64,000 nt of DNA from positions 186,001 through 250,000 of the forward strand of contig CAVTAL010000014.1 in the NCBI GenBank assembly GCA_963732635.1, read 5' to 3'. The first letter of the stretch is position 1. Every line of letters begins with the position of its first letter. The translations under genes and the position numbers were made by a program. The notes beneath the pieces were generated by a model, which saw nothing but the letters and a program-made list of their open reading frames with translations, did not search any database and had not been told where the DNA came from. The stretch comes from JAKFWF01 sp963732635 (GTDB lineage Bacteria; Pseudomonadota; Alphaproteobacteria; Rhizobiales; Hyphomicrobiaceae). Below, one piece after another: positions 35,874-45,931 of this stretch.

Positions 35874-38158
35874 TTATTTGCCCGCCTTCTTCAATGCCGC
35901 TCGAATGCGCTCGGGCGTCATCGGCATCTGGGTCATGCGCACGCCGATGGCGCGGCGGATGGCGTTGGCGACGCAGGCGGCGACCGGCACGATCGGCATC
36001 TCGGCGACGCCGCGCACGCCGTACGGCACATCCGGCACCGGCGTCTCGATGATGACGACGCTCGATGGTCGGCAGGTCGAGCGCGGTCGGCATGCGATAG
36101 TCGAGCAGGCTGGCGTTGCGCAGGCGGCCGTCGGCGCATAGTCGAAGCCTTCGGTCAGCGCCCAGCCGATGCCTTGCGCGACGCTGCCTTCGATCTGGCC
36201 TTCGACGGCTGCGGGGTTGAGCGCGCGGCCGACGTCCTGGAACGCGGTGTAGCGCAGGATCGTCACCTGGCCCGTCTCGGGATCGACTTCGACGTCGCAG
36301 ACGTGCGCGCCGGCCTCGACGCCGAGCGGCAGCTTGGTCGACACGCCACGACCGATGATGGCGCCTTCGGTCAGCGTCGCGCGCATCAGATCGTCGAGGC
36401 TGATCGAGGCCGGCGCCGGCGCATGGAACACGCCGCGAGCCATAGTCAAGATCATCGGCCGAGCATTGCAGTTTCTGCGCCGCGCGCGTTCGCGAGTTGG
36501 CCGAGCGCGTCCTGGCAGGCCTACGAGACCGCCGCCGCCATCGTGCGGCCGACGCGGCTGCCGGCCGACGCATCCGAATAGCCGACCGACTTGGTGTCGC
36601 CCATGGCGACGTGCACGTCGTCGATCGCGAGTCCGAACTCTTCCGCCGCGACCTGCGCCATGGTGGTGCGCGTGCCGGAGATATCGACCGCGCCCATCGT
36701 CACCATCGGCCGGCCATCGCCGGCGATCGTCACGTGCGCCGCCGACGTCATCGAGGTGCCGCGCCAATAGCCGAGCGCCAGGCCGCGTCCGCGCGGCAAG
36801 CGCGCCGGTGCCGAGCGGCGATCAGTCCAGCAGTCGTGCGCCGCGAACCGGCTCGAGGATGGTGTCAGCGCGATCGACGGGAACGGCGTGCCGATCGGCA
36901 TCAGGCTGCCGGTGACGGCGGCATTGCGGCGGCGCAGTTCCAGCGGATCGAGGTCGAGCTTCAGCGCCAGTTCGTCGACCGCCTGCTCCATGGCGAACGC
37001 CGCCTGGATGCCGCCGGGACCGCGATAGGCCTCGGTGCGCGGCTTGTTGGTGACGACGTCGAAGCCTTCGAGACGCAGGTTCGGGCACTGGTAGGGCGCG
37101 GCGGACGCCTGCATCATCAGCGTCGTCGGCGTGCCGGGAATGCCGCCGGTGTCGAGCACGTAGCGGCCATCGATGGCGGTGAGTCTGGCCCTCGCGCATC
37201 GGCGCCGACGCGCACCTCGAATTCGCGCCGCCGCCGCCGGGCCGGAACCGCCGACCAGCACCTCTTCGCGGGAGGTCACGATCTTCACCGGCCGGCCGCA
37301 GATCTGCGCCAGCCGCGCGGCGATCGGCTCGACATGCACCGTGATCTTGCCGCCGAAGGCGCCGCCGACTTCGAGCGGCATGACCTTGATCTTCGACTGC
37401 GGCAGGCCGAGCAGCACCGCCGTCTGCAGCTCGGTCTGGAACGCGCCTTGCGTCGAGGCCCAGATCGTGACGAAGCCATTGGCGTCGGTTTCGGCGACGC
37501 AGGCATGCGGCTCGATGTAGCCCTGGTGCGCGGTGTCGATCACGACGCCGCATCTCGCCGACCGCGGCGGCCGATGCCAGCACGCCGCGCCGCGTCGCCG
37601 CGCTCGATCAGGGTGCGGCCGCCGGCATTGCGCGGCGCCGGCGTCGCGGCGTCGAAGCCCTTCGGCTTGATGGTCGGGATGGATCAGCGGCGCGTCCGGC
37701 TGCGATCGCCGGCGTCGATGTCCATGACCGCCGGCAGCACTTCGTAGGCGACCTCGATCAGGTCGAGCGCTGCGGCCGCGATGTACGGGATCGATCGCTG
37801 CGACGGCGGCCACCGGATGGCCGCGCCAGAGCACCTGGTCGCGCGCCATCACGGTCACGGCTGAGACCCAGACGTCGGCGCCGGTCTCGCCGAACGGGAT
37901 GATGGTGCCGGGCGCGATCTCCGGGAAATCGGCGGCCGTGACGACGGCCAGCACGCCCTTCAGCGCCTTGGCCCTCGCCGTGTCGATGCGACAGGATGCG
38001 GGCGTGCGCGTGCGGGCTGCGCTTGATGCGCGCCGTGCACCATGCCGGGCGCGTCAGGTCGGCCGGATAGATGGCGCGGCCGGTGACGCGCTCGCCGGCA
38101 TCGACGCGCGGCAGGCGCTTGCCGACGACCTGCATTTGCTTTCGCCTGCGTCGCTCAT
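35874..38158 (-). pseudogene. Xanthine/CO-dehydrogenase-type molybdopterin-binding large subunit, many frameshifts
   Basis: The molybdenum-cofactor subunit of a xanthine/aldehyde/CO-dehydrogenase-family hydroxylase. Fragments of the family occur in order but in different frames: QVVGKRLPRVDAGERVTG, LAVVTAADFPEIAPGTIIPFG, QGYIEPHACVAETDANG, EVGGAFGGK, AYRGPGGIQAAFAMEQ, and at the C-terminus VDPETGQVTILRYTAFQDVG and RGVAEMPIVPVAACVANAI. I can restore the protein only by correcting many single-base indels, usually a surplus base; a few pairs cancel out. The start ATG overlaps the [2Fe-2S] subunit stop by four bases. The substrate cannot be told. Sequencing error is more likely than decay, because the fragments keep conserved residues. 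Confidence 0.82.
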
Positions 38159-38634
38159 GACCGGGCCTCCTTGCGATCGCTGGCGACCGCCGCGATCGCC
38201 TCGACGATCTTGCCGTAGCCGGTGCAGCGGCAGATGTTGCCGGCGATGGCGTGGCGGATCTCGTGCTCGGTCGGGTTCGGATTGCGGTCGAGCAGCGCGA
38301 CCGCCGACAGCACGATGCCCGGCGTGCAGAAGCCGCACTGGGTGCCGCCGGTCTCGATCAGCGCCGCCTGCACCGGATGCAGCGTGTTGCCGTCGGCGAC
38401 GCCCTCGATGGTGGTGACGCGCGCGCCCTCGGCTTCGGCCGCCAGCATCAGGCAGGCGCAGACCGGCTCGCCGTCGAGCAGCACCGTGCACGAGCCGCAG
38501 TTGCCGTTGCTGCAGCCTTCCTTGGTGCCGGTGAGGCCGAGGCGATCGCGCAGCAATCGCAGCAGCGTGTCGCGGGTGTCGGCGAGCGCCTCGCGCGGCT
38601 CGCCGTTCACTTCCAGATTGACGACGGTTTTCAT
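38155..38634 (-). CDS. [2Fe-2S] subunit of the molybdenum hydroxylase
   Basis: The electron-transfer subunit (159 residues, intact). It has the plant-type cluster motif CSNGNCGSCTVLLDGEPVCAC and the second cluster CGFCTPG with CRCTGY, eight cluster Cys in all. The gene lies between the FAD and Mo subunits, each junction an ATGA overlap, giving the order FAD, Fe-S, Mo found in CO-dehydrogenase-like operons. It is the only undamaged gene of the three. Confidence 0.93.
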   Translation of the reverse strand: MKTVVNLEVNGEPREALADTRDTLLRLLRDRLGLTGTKEGCSNGNCGSCTVLLDGEPVCACLMLAAEAEGARVTTIEGVADGNTLHPVQAALIETGGTQCGFCTPGIVLSAVALLDRNPNPTEHEIRHAIAGNICRCTGYGKIVEAIAAVASDRKEARS

Positions 38635-39508
38635 GGCGCGAGCCTTTCGATGTCAGCGGCGCAGGCGTCGAGCGCCCGGCGCGTCAGCACGCCGACGAGG
38701 TCGCGGCGGTAGTCGGCCGAGCCGCGCGTGTCGGAGATCGGCTTGGCCTCGCCGGCGGCGATTGCCGCTGCGTCGGCGAACAGTTTGGCCGACGGTTGCG
38801 CGCCGATCAGTGCCTTGCTCGCGGCTGTCGCGATCAGACGGCGTCGGCGCGACCGAGGCGAGGGTGATGCAGCGCGTTGGTGATCGTGCCGTCCGCGCCA
38901 ATTGCAGGAACGAGCCGACGCCGGCGATGGCGATGTCCATCTCGCGGCGCGGCGTGAAGCGCAGGTATCTCGCCGCCCAGCGCGGCGGCGTGGCGCCGGC
39001 AGGATGATCGCGACCAGCAGTTCGCCCGGTCGCAGCGCGGTGCGGCCGGGGCCGGTGGCGATGTCCGCGACCGGCAGCGTGCGGCGTCCGTTCGGGCCGG
39101 CGATTTCGCCGATGGCGCCGAGGCTGAACAGCAGCGGCACGGCATCGGCCGAGGGCGCGGCATTGCAGACGTTGCCGCCGAGGCTGGCGCGGCTCTGCAC
39201 CTGCAGGCTGCCGACCAGGCGGGCCGATTCGAGCAGGCCGGCGTGTTCGCTCGCGAACCGCGCGTCGCGGCCGAGCTTGCCGATGCTGGTGGCGGCGCCG
39301 ATGCGCCAGCTACCGTCGGCGCAGCCGCTCGATCGCGGTCAGTTCGGGGATGCGCTTCAGGTCGACCACGCGGGCGAGCGACGCGGCGGCCCTCGCGCAT
39401 CTGCGGGATCAGATCGGTGCCGCCGGCGAGCACGCGGGCCTCGCCCTTCGCCAGTAGCGCGATCGCGTCCGGCACGGTTGCCGGCCCGTCGTAGTGTAGC
39501 TCCTGCAC
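38631..39508 (-). pseudogene. FAD-binding subunit of the molybdenum hydroxylase, several frameshifts
   Basis: The FAD subunit (about 290 residues expected). Starting at GTG 39508 (GAGGGA upstream), it reads HYDGPATVPDAIALLAKGEA and the FAD motif VLAGGTDLIPQMREG; after frame changes the second motif ASLGGNVCNAAPSADAVP and LRPGELLVAIILP appear, and the C-terminus RRALDACAADIERLAP is in frame to the stop. Several single-base indels lie between about 38830 and 39390. As with the Mo subunit, error seems likelier than decay. Confidence 0.8.
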
Positions 39509-39665
39509 GTGTGGTCCCTCGCAACTATCGGAAATGGGTCGCGCCGAAACTATCAGGCCCGCCGCGCCGATGCACGCCACAAGCGGCGGGCGGGTTGGTT
39601 AAGCAGAGGAGGAATGCAGGCAGGTTGGAGGCGGGGGCCGAGCGCCAGCGCGCTCAGATGCAAAG

Positions 39666-39784
39666 TGTCGGGTCTCGCCAGGGGGCTCTACCCGACCTAC
39701 AATTGAACGCTTGGCATTCGATGTTGTCACCCACCAACGAGCCGTGAACGTAGGTCGGGTCAAGCCCGTTCGCGCGACCCGACA
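39666..39784. repeat. Inverted repeat pair 1 (35-nt arms)
   Basis: The left arm (39666-39700) begins TGTCGGGTC and ends ACCCGACCTAC; the right arm (39750-39784) is its imperfect reverse complement, starting GTAGGTCGGGT and ending GACCCGACA. Each arm also contains a smaller CGGGT/ACCCG palindrome. Arms are separated by about 50 bases with no ORF. The form suggests a small non-autonomous mobile or REP-like element. Confidence 0.75.
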
Positions 39785-39856
39785 ACCAAGAGCGATATGG
39801 TCGCCACGTGCGTACGCCCGCCGCACAAGCGCCCCGATATGACCAGCCACAATGAT

Positions 39857-39953
39857 GTCATCCCGGTGCTTGTCACCGGGACCCATCATGCCACGCATTT
39901 CGGTCGAGCGCGGTCGCGGCACGATGGGTCCCGGCAATAAATGCCGGGATGAC
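39857..39953. repeat. Inverted repeat pair 2 (about 37-nt arms)
   Basis: The left arm (39857-39894) reads GTCATCCCGG, loop, CCGGGACCCATC; the right arm (39917-39953) is the imperfect reverse complement, GATGGGTCCCGG, loop, CCGGGATGAC. Each arm is itself a hairpin around CCCGG/CCGGG, so the unit can fold as one long or two short stems. It resembles dispersed intergenic palindromes of rhizobial genomes; copy number is not testable here. Confidence 0.78.
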
Positions 39954-40036
39954 ACCGGTGGTTGGGTTGGCCGCGCCGGGCCGGACGCGGACGGCTTCAT
40001 GAAACGCCGCAGGGCGCACACGCCCTCCCCGCTTGC

Positions 40037-40105
40037 CTTCCCGGCCAAGCGCGGCTCGATGAGGCGAATTGCAGCGGCAATTCGCGCGCGAGCCGGGATC
40101 GCTTC
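40037..40105. repeat. Large nested palindrome
   Basis: A perfect 9-bp hairpin, GCGAATTGC (40064-40072) and GCAATTCGC (40077-40085), is nested inside CGGCTCG/CGAGCCG and an outer AAGCG/CGCTT pair. It lies in the gene-free stretch between the molybdenum hydroxylase operon and serS, next to repeat pairs 1 and 2. Confidence 0.6.
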
Positions 40106-40154
40106 GGCAAAGGTGTGCCGGCTCACGGGTTCCCCGCCCGACGCGATCCCGGAT

Positions 40155-40174
40155 AAGCCCACTGCCGTGGGCTT
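40155..40174 (-). terminator. Candidate terminator hairpin downstream of serS
   Basis: Perfect 8-bp stem AAGCCCAC-TGCC-GTGGGCTT, 38 bases beyond the serS stop in its direction of transcription. No T-run follows, so it might equally be one more member of the repeat island. Confidence 0.4.
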
Positions 40175-40211
40175 TCGGGAAGGCAGCTGAAAGAGCGGAT
40201 ACCGCCGCTGC

Positions 40212-41662
<1,451 letters not shown>

Positions 41663-41893
41663 GGGCGCAGGTCCTATCGGTGGCAATGTTGCGCCGACCT
41701 ATAGGCTCACCGGTGTGCGTGGTCCAGGGCAAGCGCGTCGCGGCCAACTATACGTTGCATGTTGTAGGCTGGGTTAGCGCCCCTATTAGGCACGCATCCA
41801 ACATCATGCGGGTGCTCGAAGTCATTGGGATTACGGACACCAAAACGGGCAACCGAACCAACCATACGCTGGAACGCGAAAATTGCGTCAGCC

Positions 41894-42730
41894 TCACTCG
41901 TCGGCTGCGGCTGCCGCGTCTTTCTTTTCGAGGTAAGAAACGGCGTAGATCGCGAGTTCGTACAGCAGCACCGTCGGCAGGGCCATGGCGATCATGGAGA
42001 GCGGATCGGGCGGTGTCAGCACGGCGGCCACGGTGGCGATGCCGACGATGGCATAGCGGCGCTTGTCGCGCAGGCCTTCGGCCGTGACGAAGCCGGCACG
42101 CGCCAGCAGTGTCAGCACCACGGGCAGCTGGAAGCAGATGCCGAAGCCGAAGATCAAAGTCATGATCAGCGACAGGTATTCCGAAACTTTCGGCAGCAGT
42201 TCGATCGTCGCCTGACCATTGCCGCCGACCTGCGTCAACCCAATCGAGAACTGGATCAGCAGCGGCATGGCAATGAAAAATACGACCGATGCGCCGAGCA
42301 GGAAGAAGCAGGGCGTCGCGATCAGATACGGCAGGAAAGCGCCACGCTCGTTCGAGTATAGGCCGGGCGCGACGAACTTATAGATCTGCGTCGCCACCAC
42401 CGGGAACGACAGGAATGCCGCGCCGAACATGGCAAGCTTGATGTGCGTGAACAACTGCTCAAGGAAGTGGGTCGCGATCAGCTTGCATTGATTGTCGCCG
42501 ACGACCCGGCAATAGGGCCATAGCAGCACGTTATAGATGTACTTCGCCAGGAAGAAGCACACCAGAAACATGACGATGAACGAGGCCATCGAATAGATCA
42601 GCCGCGTGCGCAGCTCGATCAAATGCTCCATCAGCGGCGCTTTCGACGCCTCGATGCGCTCGCGTTCCTCGCGCTCGCGCCGCTCCCGCTCTTCCTTGGC
42701 TCCGATACCTTTGTCGCTCACGTCGCTCAC
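41894..42730 (-). CDS. tatC: Sec-independent translocase subunit TatC
   Basis: TatC is the receptor for twin-arginine signal peptides. The 278-residue product has a charged N-terminal extension (Glu/Arg-rich, residues 10-30), MEHLIELRTRLIYS, and six spans ending with a conserved Pro-rich loop (VLTPPDPLSMIAMALP). The ATG overlaps the tatB stop by four bases. It is followed by serS on the same strand after about 230 bp, a common rhizobial order. Confidence 0.96.
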   Translation of the reverse strand: MSDVSDKGIGAKEERERREREERERIEASKAPLMEHLIELRTRLIYSMASFIVMFLVCFFLAKYIYNVLLWPYCRVVGDNQCKLIATHFLEQLFTHIKLAMFGAAFLSFPVVATQIYKFVAPGLYSNERGAFLPYLIATPCFFLLGASVVFFIAMPLLIQFSIGLTQVGGNGQATIELLPKVSEYLSLIMTLIFGFGICFQLPVVLTLLARAGFVTAEGLRDKRRYAIVGIATVAAVLTPPDPLSMIAMALPTVLLYELAIYAVSYLEKKDAAAAADE

Positions 42731-43170
42731 GCTCCGGCCTTGGTCAGCGACGACGGCGCCGAGGTTGGCAGCGACGGCAGTGCGGTTGGAATTTCAGTCG
42801 CGATCTCCGATAACGCCGTCGGTGGCGACACAGCGTCGGCTGGCATGCTGGCAGACGTTCCGTTGCCGCTGTGCGTAATATCAGACGCGGCGGTCTCCAA
42901 CGGCTTGACGCTGTCCTCGGCACTGCGGGCAATATCGCTGACGCTATCGGTCGCGGTGCGCTTGATGTCCTCGACGTCCTTGCGGATCTGGTCGAGTTCG
43001 GTGTCCTTCATCGCCTCGTCGAACTGACGACGGAACTCATCAGCTTGACGGCGGATCTGGCCGACGAACTTGCCGATGGCGCGCAGCAGCGCCGGTAGGT
43101 CCTTGGGCCCCACCACGACGATCGCCAGCATGGCGATGATGATCAGTTTGCTCCAGCCGAGATCGAACAC
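42727..43170 (-). CDS. tatB: Sec-independent translocase subunit TatB
   Basis: TatB (147 residues) accepts the preprotein from TatC. It begins FDLGWSKLIIIAMLAIVVVGPKDLP, the span-hinge-amphipathic-helix layout with the characteristic Gly-Pro, then an acidic amphipathic helix and a Ser/Thr/Ala-rich tail. The start is GTG 43170 with AGAGGA four to five bases upstream. Confidence 0.93.
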   Translation of the reverse strand: MFDLGWSKLIIIAMLAIVVVGPKDLPALLRAIGKFVGQIRRQADEFRRQFDEAMKDTELDQIRKDVEDIKRTATDSVSDIARSAEDSVKPLETAASDITHSGNGTSASMPADAVSPPTALSEIATEIPTALPSLPTSAPSSLTKAGA

Positions 43171-43262
43171 GCGATCCTCTAACCCTTCGCATCAGGGTTT
43201 CGTCAAAGCATTCGCGCCGCCAGACGAAGCCGGCGGCAACGCATGCGCGGTTGTAGCAACCT

Positions 43263-43493
43263 TCAGCCGACCCGGGTCTGCTGGCCAGGCGCATCGGGCG
43301 TCTTTGCCTGGGCGTCGATCACCTTAGGTGCCTCGGGCTTCTTGGCGACATCTTCGTCCTCAGCCATGCCCTTCTTGAAGCTTTTGATGCCCTTGGCAAA
43401 ATCGCCCATGATTTCCGAAATCTTGCCCTTGCCGAACAGCAGCAGCGCGACGGCCAGCAAGATGAGCATATGCCAGATGCTGAAGGTACCCAT
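43263..43493 (-). CDS. tatA: Sec-independent translocase subunit TatA
   Basis: TatA (76 residues) forms the oligomeric pore-like part of the Tat system. It has the short span FSIWHMLILLAVALLLFG, the FGKGKISEIMGDFAKGIKSFKKG amphipathic helix in two halves, and an acidic tail. ATG 43493 starts the conserved domain; an in-frame start at 43703 adds unrelated sequence. The order A-B-C is standard, but the scpA-scpB genes that often precede tatA in rhizobia are missing. Confidence 0.94.
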   Translation of the reverse strand: MGTFSIWHMLILLAVALLLFGKGKISEIMGDFAKGIKSFKKGMAEDEDVAKKPEAPKVIDAQAKTPDAPGQQTRVG

Positions 43494-43720
43494 GGCGAAT
43501 TCCAACTCCCGACTTCTCCCAGGCGCTGGTCGCGCCGGGCAAGGTTTCACGTTGCGACAAGTCATACAGATAAGCACCACCACCGGCAAGGGAAGCACTG
43601 CGAATTCAAATAATTGACCTTCGACACCGCTCCGGTGTCGGCGCACAGGCCCGCCGCTGCGCCCGAATAGCTGCATAAACGAAAAATTCATCAATCCGTT
43701 CAATGGTTAACGATTACACG

Positions 43721-44601
43721 ATGGGCGCAATCCGCGCCGCAACCGAGCATGGACGCGATGCCCCTACCCGCGACCGCAACTTGGCACGACGCCACAAGCG
43801 ATCGCCCGCGCGCGGCGCCGGCGTCGAACCGATCGCCGCGCACGGGCGTGGTCGGCGCTGCTGATCTGCATATTGATGGGCAGTGCGGTGGCGCTGACTT
43901 TGCTTGTTCCATCGGCCAGCACCGTCAAAGGCACCACGGTGCCGCATCGATTGATCGACAGCTTGGAAGACCTTGCCACCAGTGCCGGACTTGGCATCGA
44001 TCAGGTCGAAATCGCCGGTCATCGGTTCACCTCGGACAATGACATCCTCGACGCCGTCGATCTGCCGAACGTGCGCTCATACCTGAGCTTCAAGGGCGAA
44101 GCGATTCGCGCGCGCATCGAGCGCCTCGCCTGGGTCGACACCGCCACCATCGAACGCCTAGTGCCGAATCGTGTCGGCATCCGCATAACCGAGCGACGGC
44201 CGTTCGCCGTCTGGGAACGAGGTGCCCGCGACGTCCTGATCGATGCCACCGGCCGGCTGCTGGCCACTGTTGCCAAGGGCCACGCGCCTGACCTGCCGCG
44301 AATTGCCGGCGAACAGGCGCCGGAGGATGCCCGACGGCTGCTCGGGCTGGTCGCCGGCTTCCCCGAGATCAGCAAGCGGTTCGCCCGCGCGGAACGGATT
44401 TCGGGTCGGCGTTGGAGCTTGATCCTGCACGACGGACCGCGCATCGAATTGCCTGCGGACGCCGATGCAGCCGCCCTTGCCATGCTTGTCGAGCCTCGCC
44501 CGGAGGGCCGTTTGATCGATGTCGAAGCCGCCGTCATCGACATGAAGGTATTGCGACGGGTTACGATCCGTCCGGTAACGCCACTGAAGCGAGGGGCCTG
44601 A
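43721..44601 (+). CDS. ftsQ: Cell division protein FtsQ, N-terminus probably frameshifted
   Basis: FtsQ links early and late divisome proteins across the inner membrane. The clear part (43861 on) is a span LICILMGSAVALTLLVPSA, a POTRA domain with GIDQVEIAGHRFTSDNDILDAV, and WVDTATIERLVPNRVGIRITERRP. No start codon exists in that frame between a stop at 43708 and TTG 43873, so the Arg-rich N-terminal tail is probably read from ATG 43721 or 43749 in another frame with an indel near 43830. The exact start is unresolved. ftsA follows after four bases. Confidence 0.82.
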
Positions 44602-44605
44602 CGCC

Positions 44606-45871
44606 ATGGGCCAGAGCCGCCACATGACATCGCCCGTCGACCGAGGCCGACCGCCTCGTGTGATCGGCGTGCTCGACGTCGGCACCGCCAAGATCTGCTG
44701 CCTCATCGCGACCGCGACCGATCAACCCCGCCTGCTCGGGCTCGGCCACCAGCGCTCGCGCGGCATCAAGGCCGGCATCGTCGTCGACCTGGACGAGGCC
44801 GAACAGGTGATCCGCGCAACGGTGGCGCAGGCCGAACGACAGGCTGGCGTCACGCTTGACGAGGTGCACGTTTCGATCGCCGGCGGCCAATTGCTATCGA
44901 GCCACTTCGCCGCGACAGCCGAAGTCGCGAACGGCGTCGTGGGACCGTCCGACATTGCCCGTGTGCTCGAAGGCGCAAGAAGCTATTGCGAGCGCGACGG
45001 CCGCGCGCTCATACATATGAACCGCATCGCTTACCGGCTCGATGACTATGCCGGCGTCAGCGATCCGCGCGGCATGGCGGGCCGGATACTGGCCGGCGAC
45101 ATGCACGCCGTCACCGCCGACGATGGCCCGGTGCGCAACCTTGCCCTGTTGATCGAGCGCTGCTTCCTGCGCCCTGTCCGGCTAACACCGGCCGGCCTCG
45201 CCAGCGCACGAGCGGTTACCAGTCCCGAGGAAATGCGCTCTGGCGTAACCGTCATCGACATGGGCGCCGGCACCACCTCGATCGCCGTCATCGCCGATGG
45301 CCACGATGTATTCGCCGGTGCGCTGCCGATCGGCGGCCACCACCTGACGTTCGACATCGCCAACGCCTTACGCACGCCGCTTGCGGAAGCCGAGCGAATC
45401 AAAGTGCTTTATGGCACAATGGTCGAGGCGAGTTCGGATGAGCGCGATATCGTGACCTATCCACGAACGCACGAGTCCGAAACTGAGTTGTATCAGACGA
45501 CACGTGCTCAAATCAGAGCATTGCTACGGCCGCGTGTGGAAAGTTTGTTGTCGCAAGCCATGGAAAAGCTTGTCGTAAGCGGACTTGAAGCCTATGGGGG
45601 AGGCAGGATCGTCCTGACAGGCGGCGCTGCCCAGTTGGTGGGCCTGCCGATGTTCGCCGGTCGCTTCCTGGCCTCAAGCGTGCGTATCGCGACGCCGCGG
45701 CCATTGGCGGGGATGAACCCGAGTTCTTGTACGCCTGCGTTCGCAACGGCCATTGGACTGGTGGCCGCGTCGGCCAATCCGGCGACCCTGGCTCCAGTCG
45801 AGCCTAGGCTTGCTACAGCGAATTCCGGCTACCTCGGCCGGGTCGGTCAGTGGTTGCGTGAAGCGTTTTGA
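44606..45871 (+). CDS. ftsA: Cell division protein FtsA
   Basis: FtsA tethers FtsZ to the membrane. The 421-residue actin-like product is intact: VIGVLDVGTAKICCLIA, the phosphate-2 loop VIDMGAGTTSIAVI, IAGGQLLSSH, GRIVLTGGAAQLVGLP, and a C-terminal amphipathic membrane helix (GRVGQWLREAF). The start is ATG 44606; ATG 44624 is possible. Confidence 0.96.
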   Translation: MGQSRHMTSPVDRGRPPRVIGVLDVGTAKICCLIATATDQPRLLGLGHQRSRGIKAGIVVDLDEAEQVIRATVAQAERQAGVTLDEVHVSIAGGQLLSSHFAATAEVANGVVGPSDIARVLEGARSYCERDGRALIHMNRIAYRLDDYAGVSDPRGMAGRILAGDMHAVTADDGPVRNLALLIERCFLRPVRLTPAGLASARAVTSPEEMRSGVTVIDMGAGTTSIAVIADGHDVFAGALPIGGHHLTFDIANALRTPLAEAERIKVLYGTMVEASSDERDIVTYPRTHESETELYQTTRAQIRALLRPRVESLLSQAMEKLVVSGLEAYGGGRIVLTGGAAQLVGLPMFAGRFLASSVRIATPRPLAGMNPSSCTPAFATAIGLVAASANPATLAPVEPRLATANSGYLGRVGQWLREAF

Positions 45872-45931
45872 GATTTGGCAACGCGACAGGCCGCACGGCC
45901 GTCCGCTTCAGCGAGCCCAGGTGGAACGAGG

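Noticed and set aside
39666..39953. CRISPR array
   Set aside because: The repeats are inverted, of two different sequences, and without regular spacers or cas genes.
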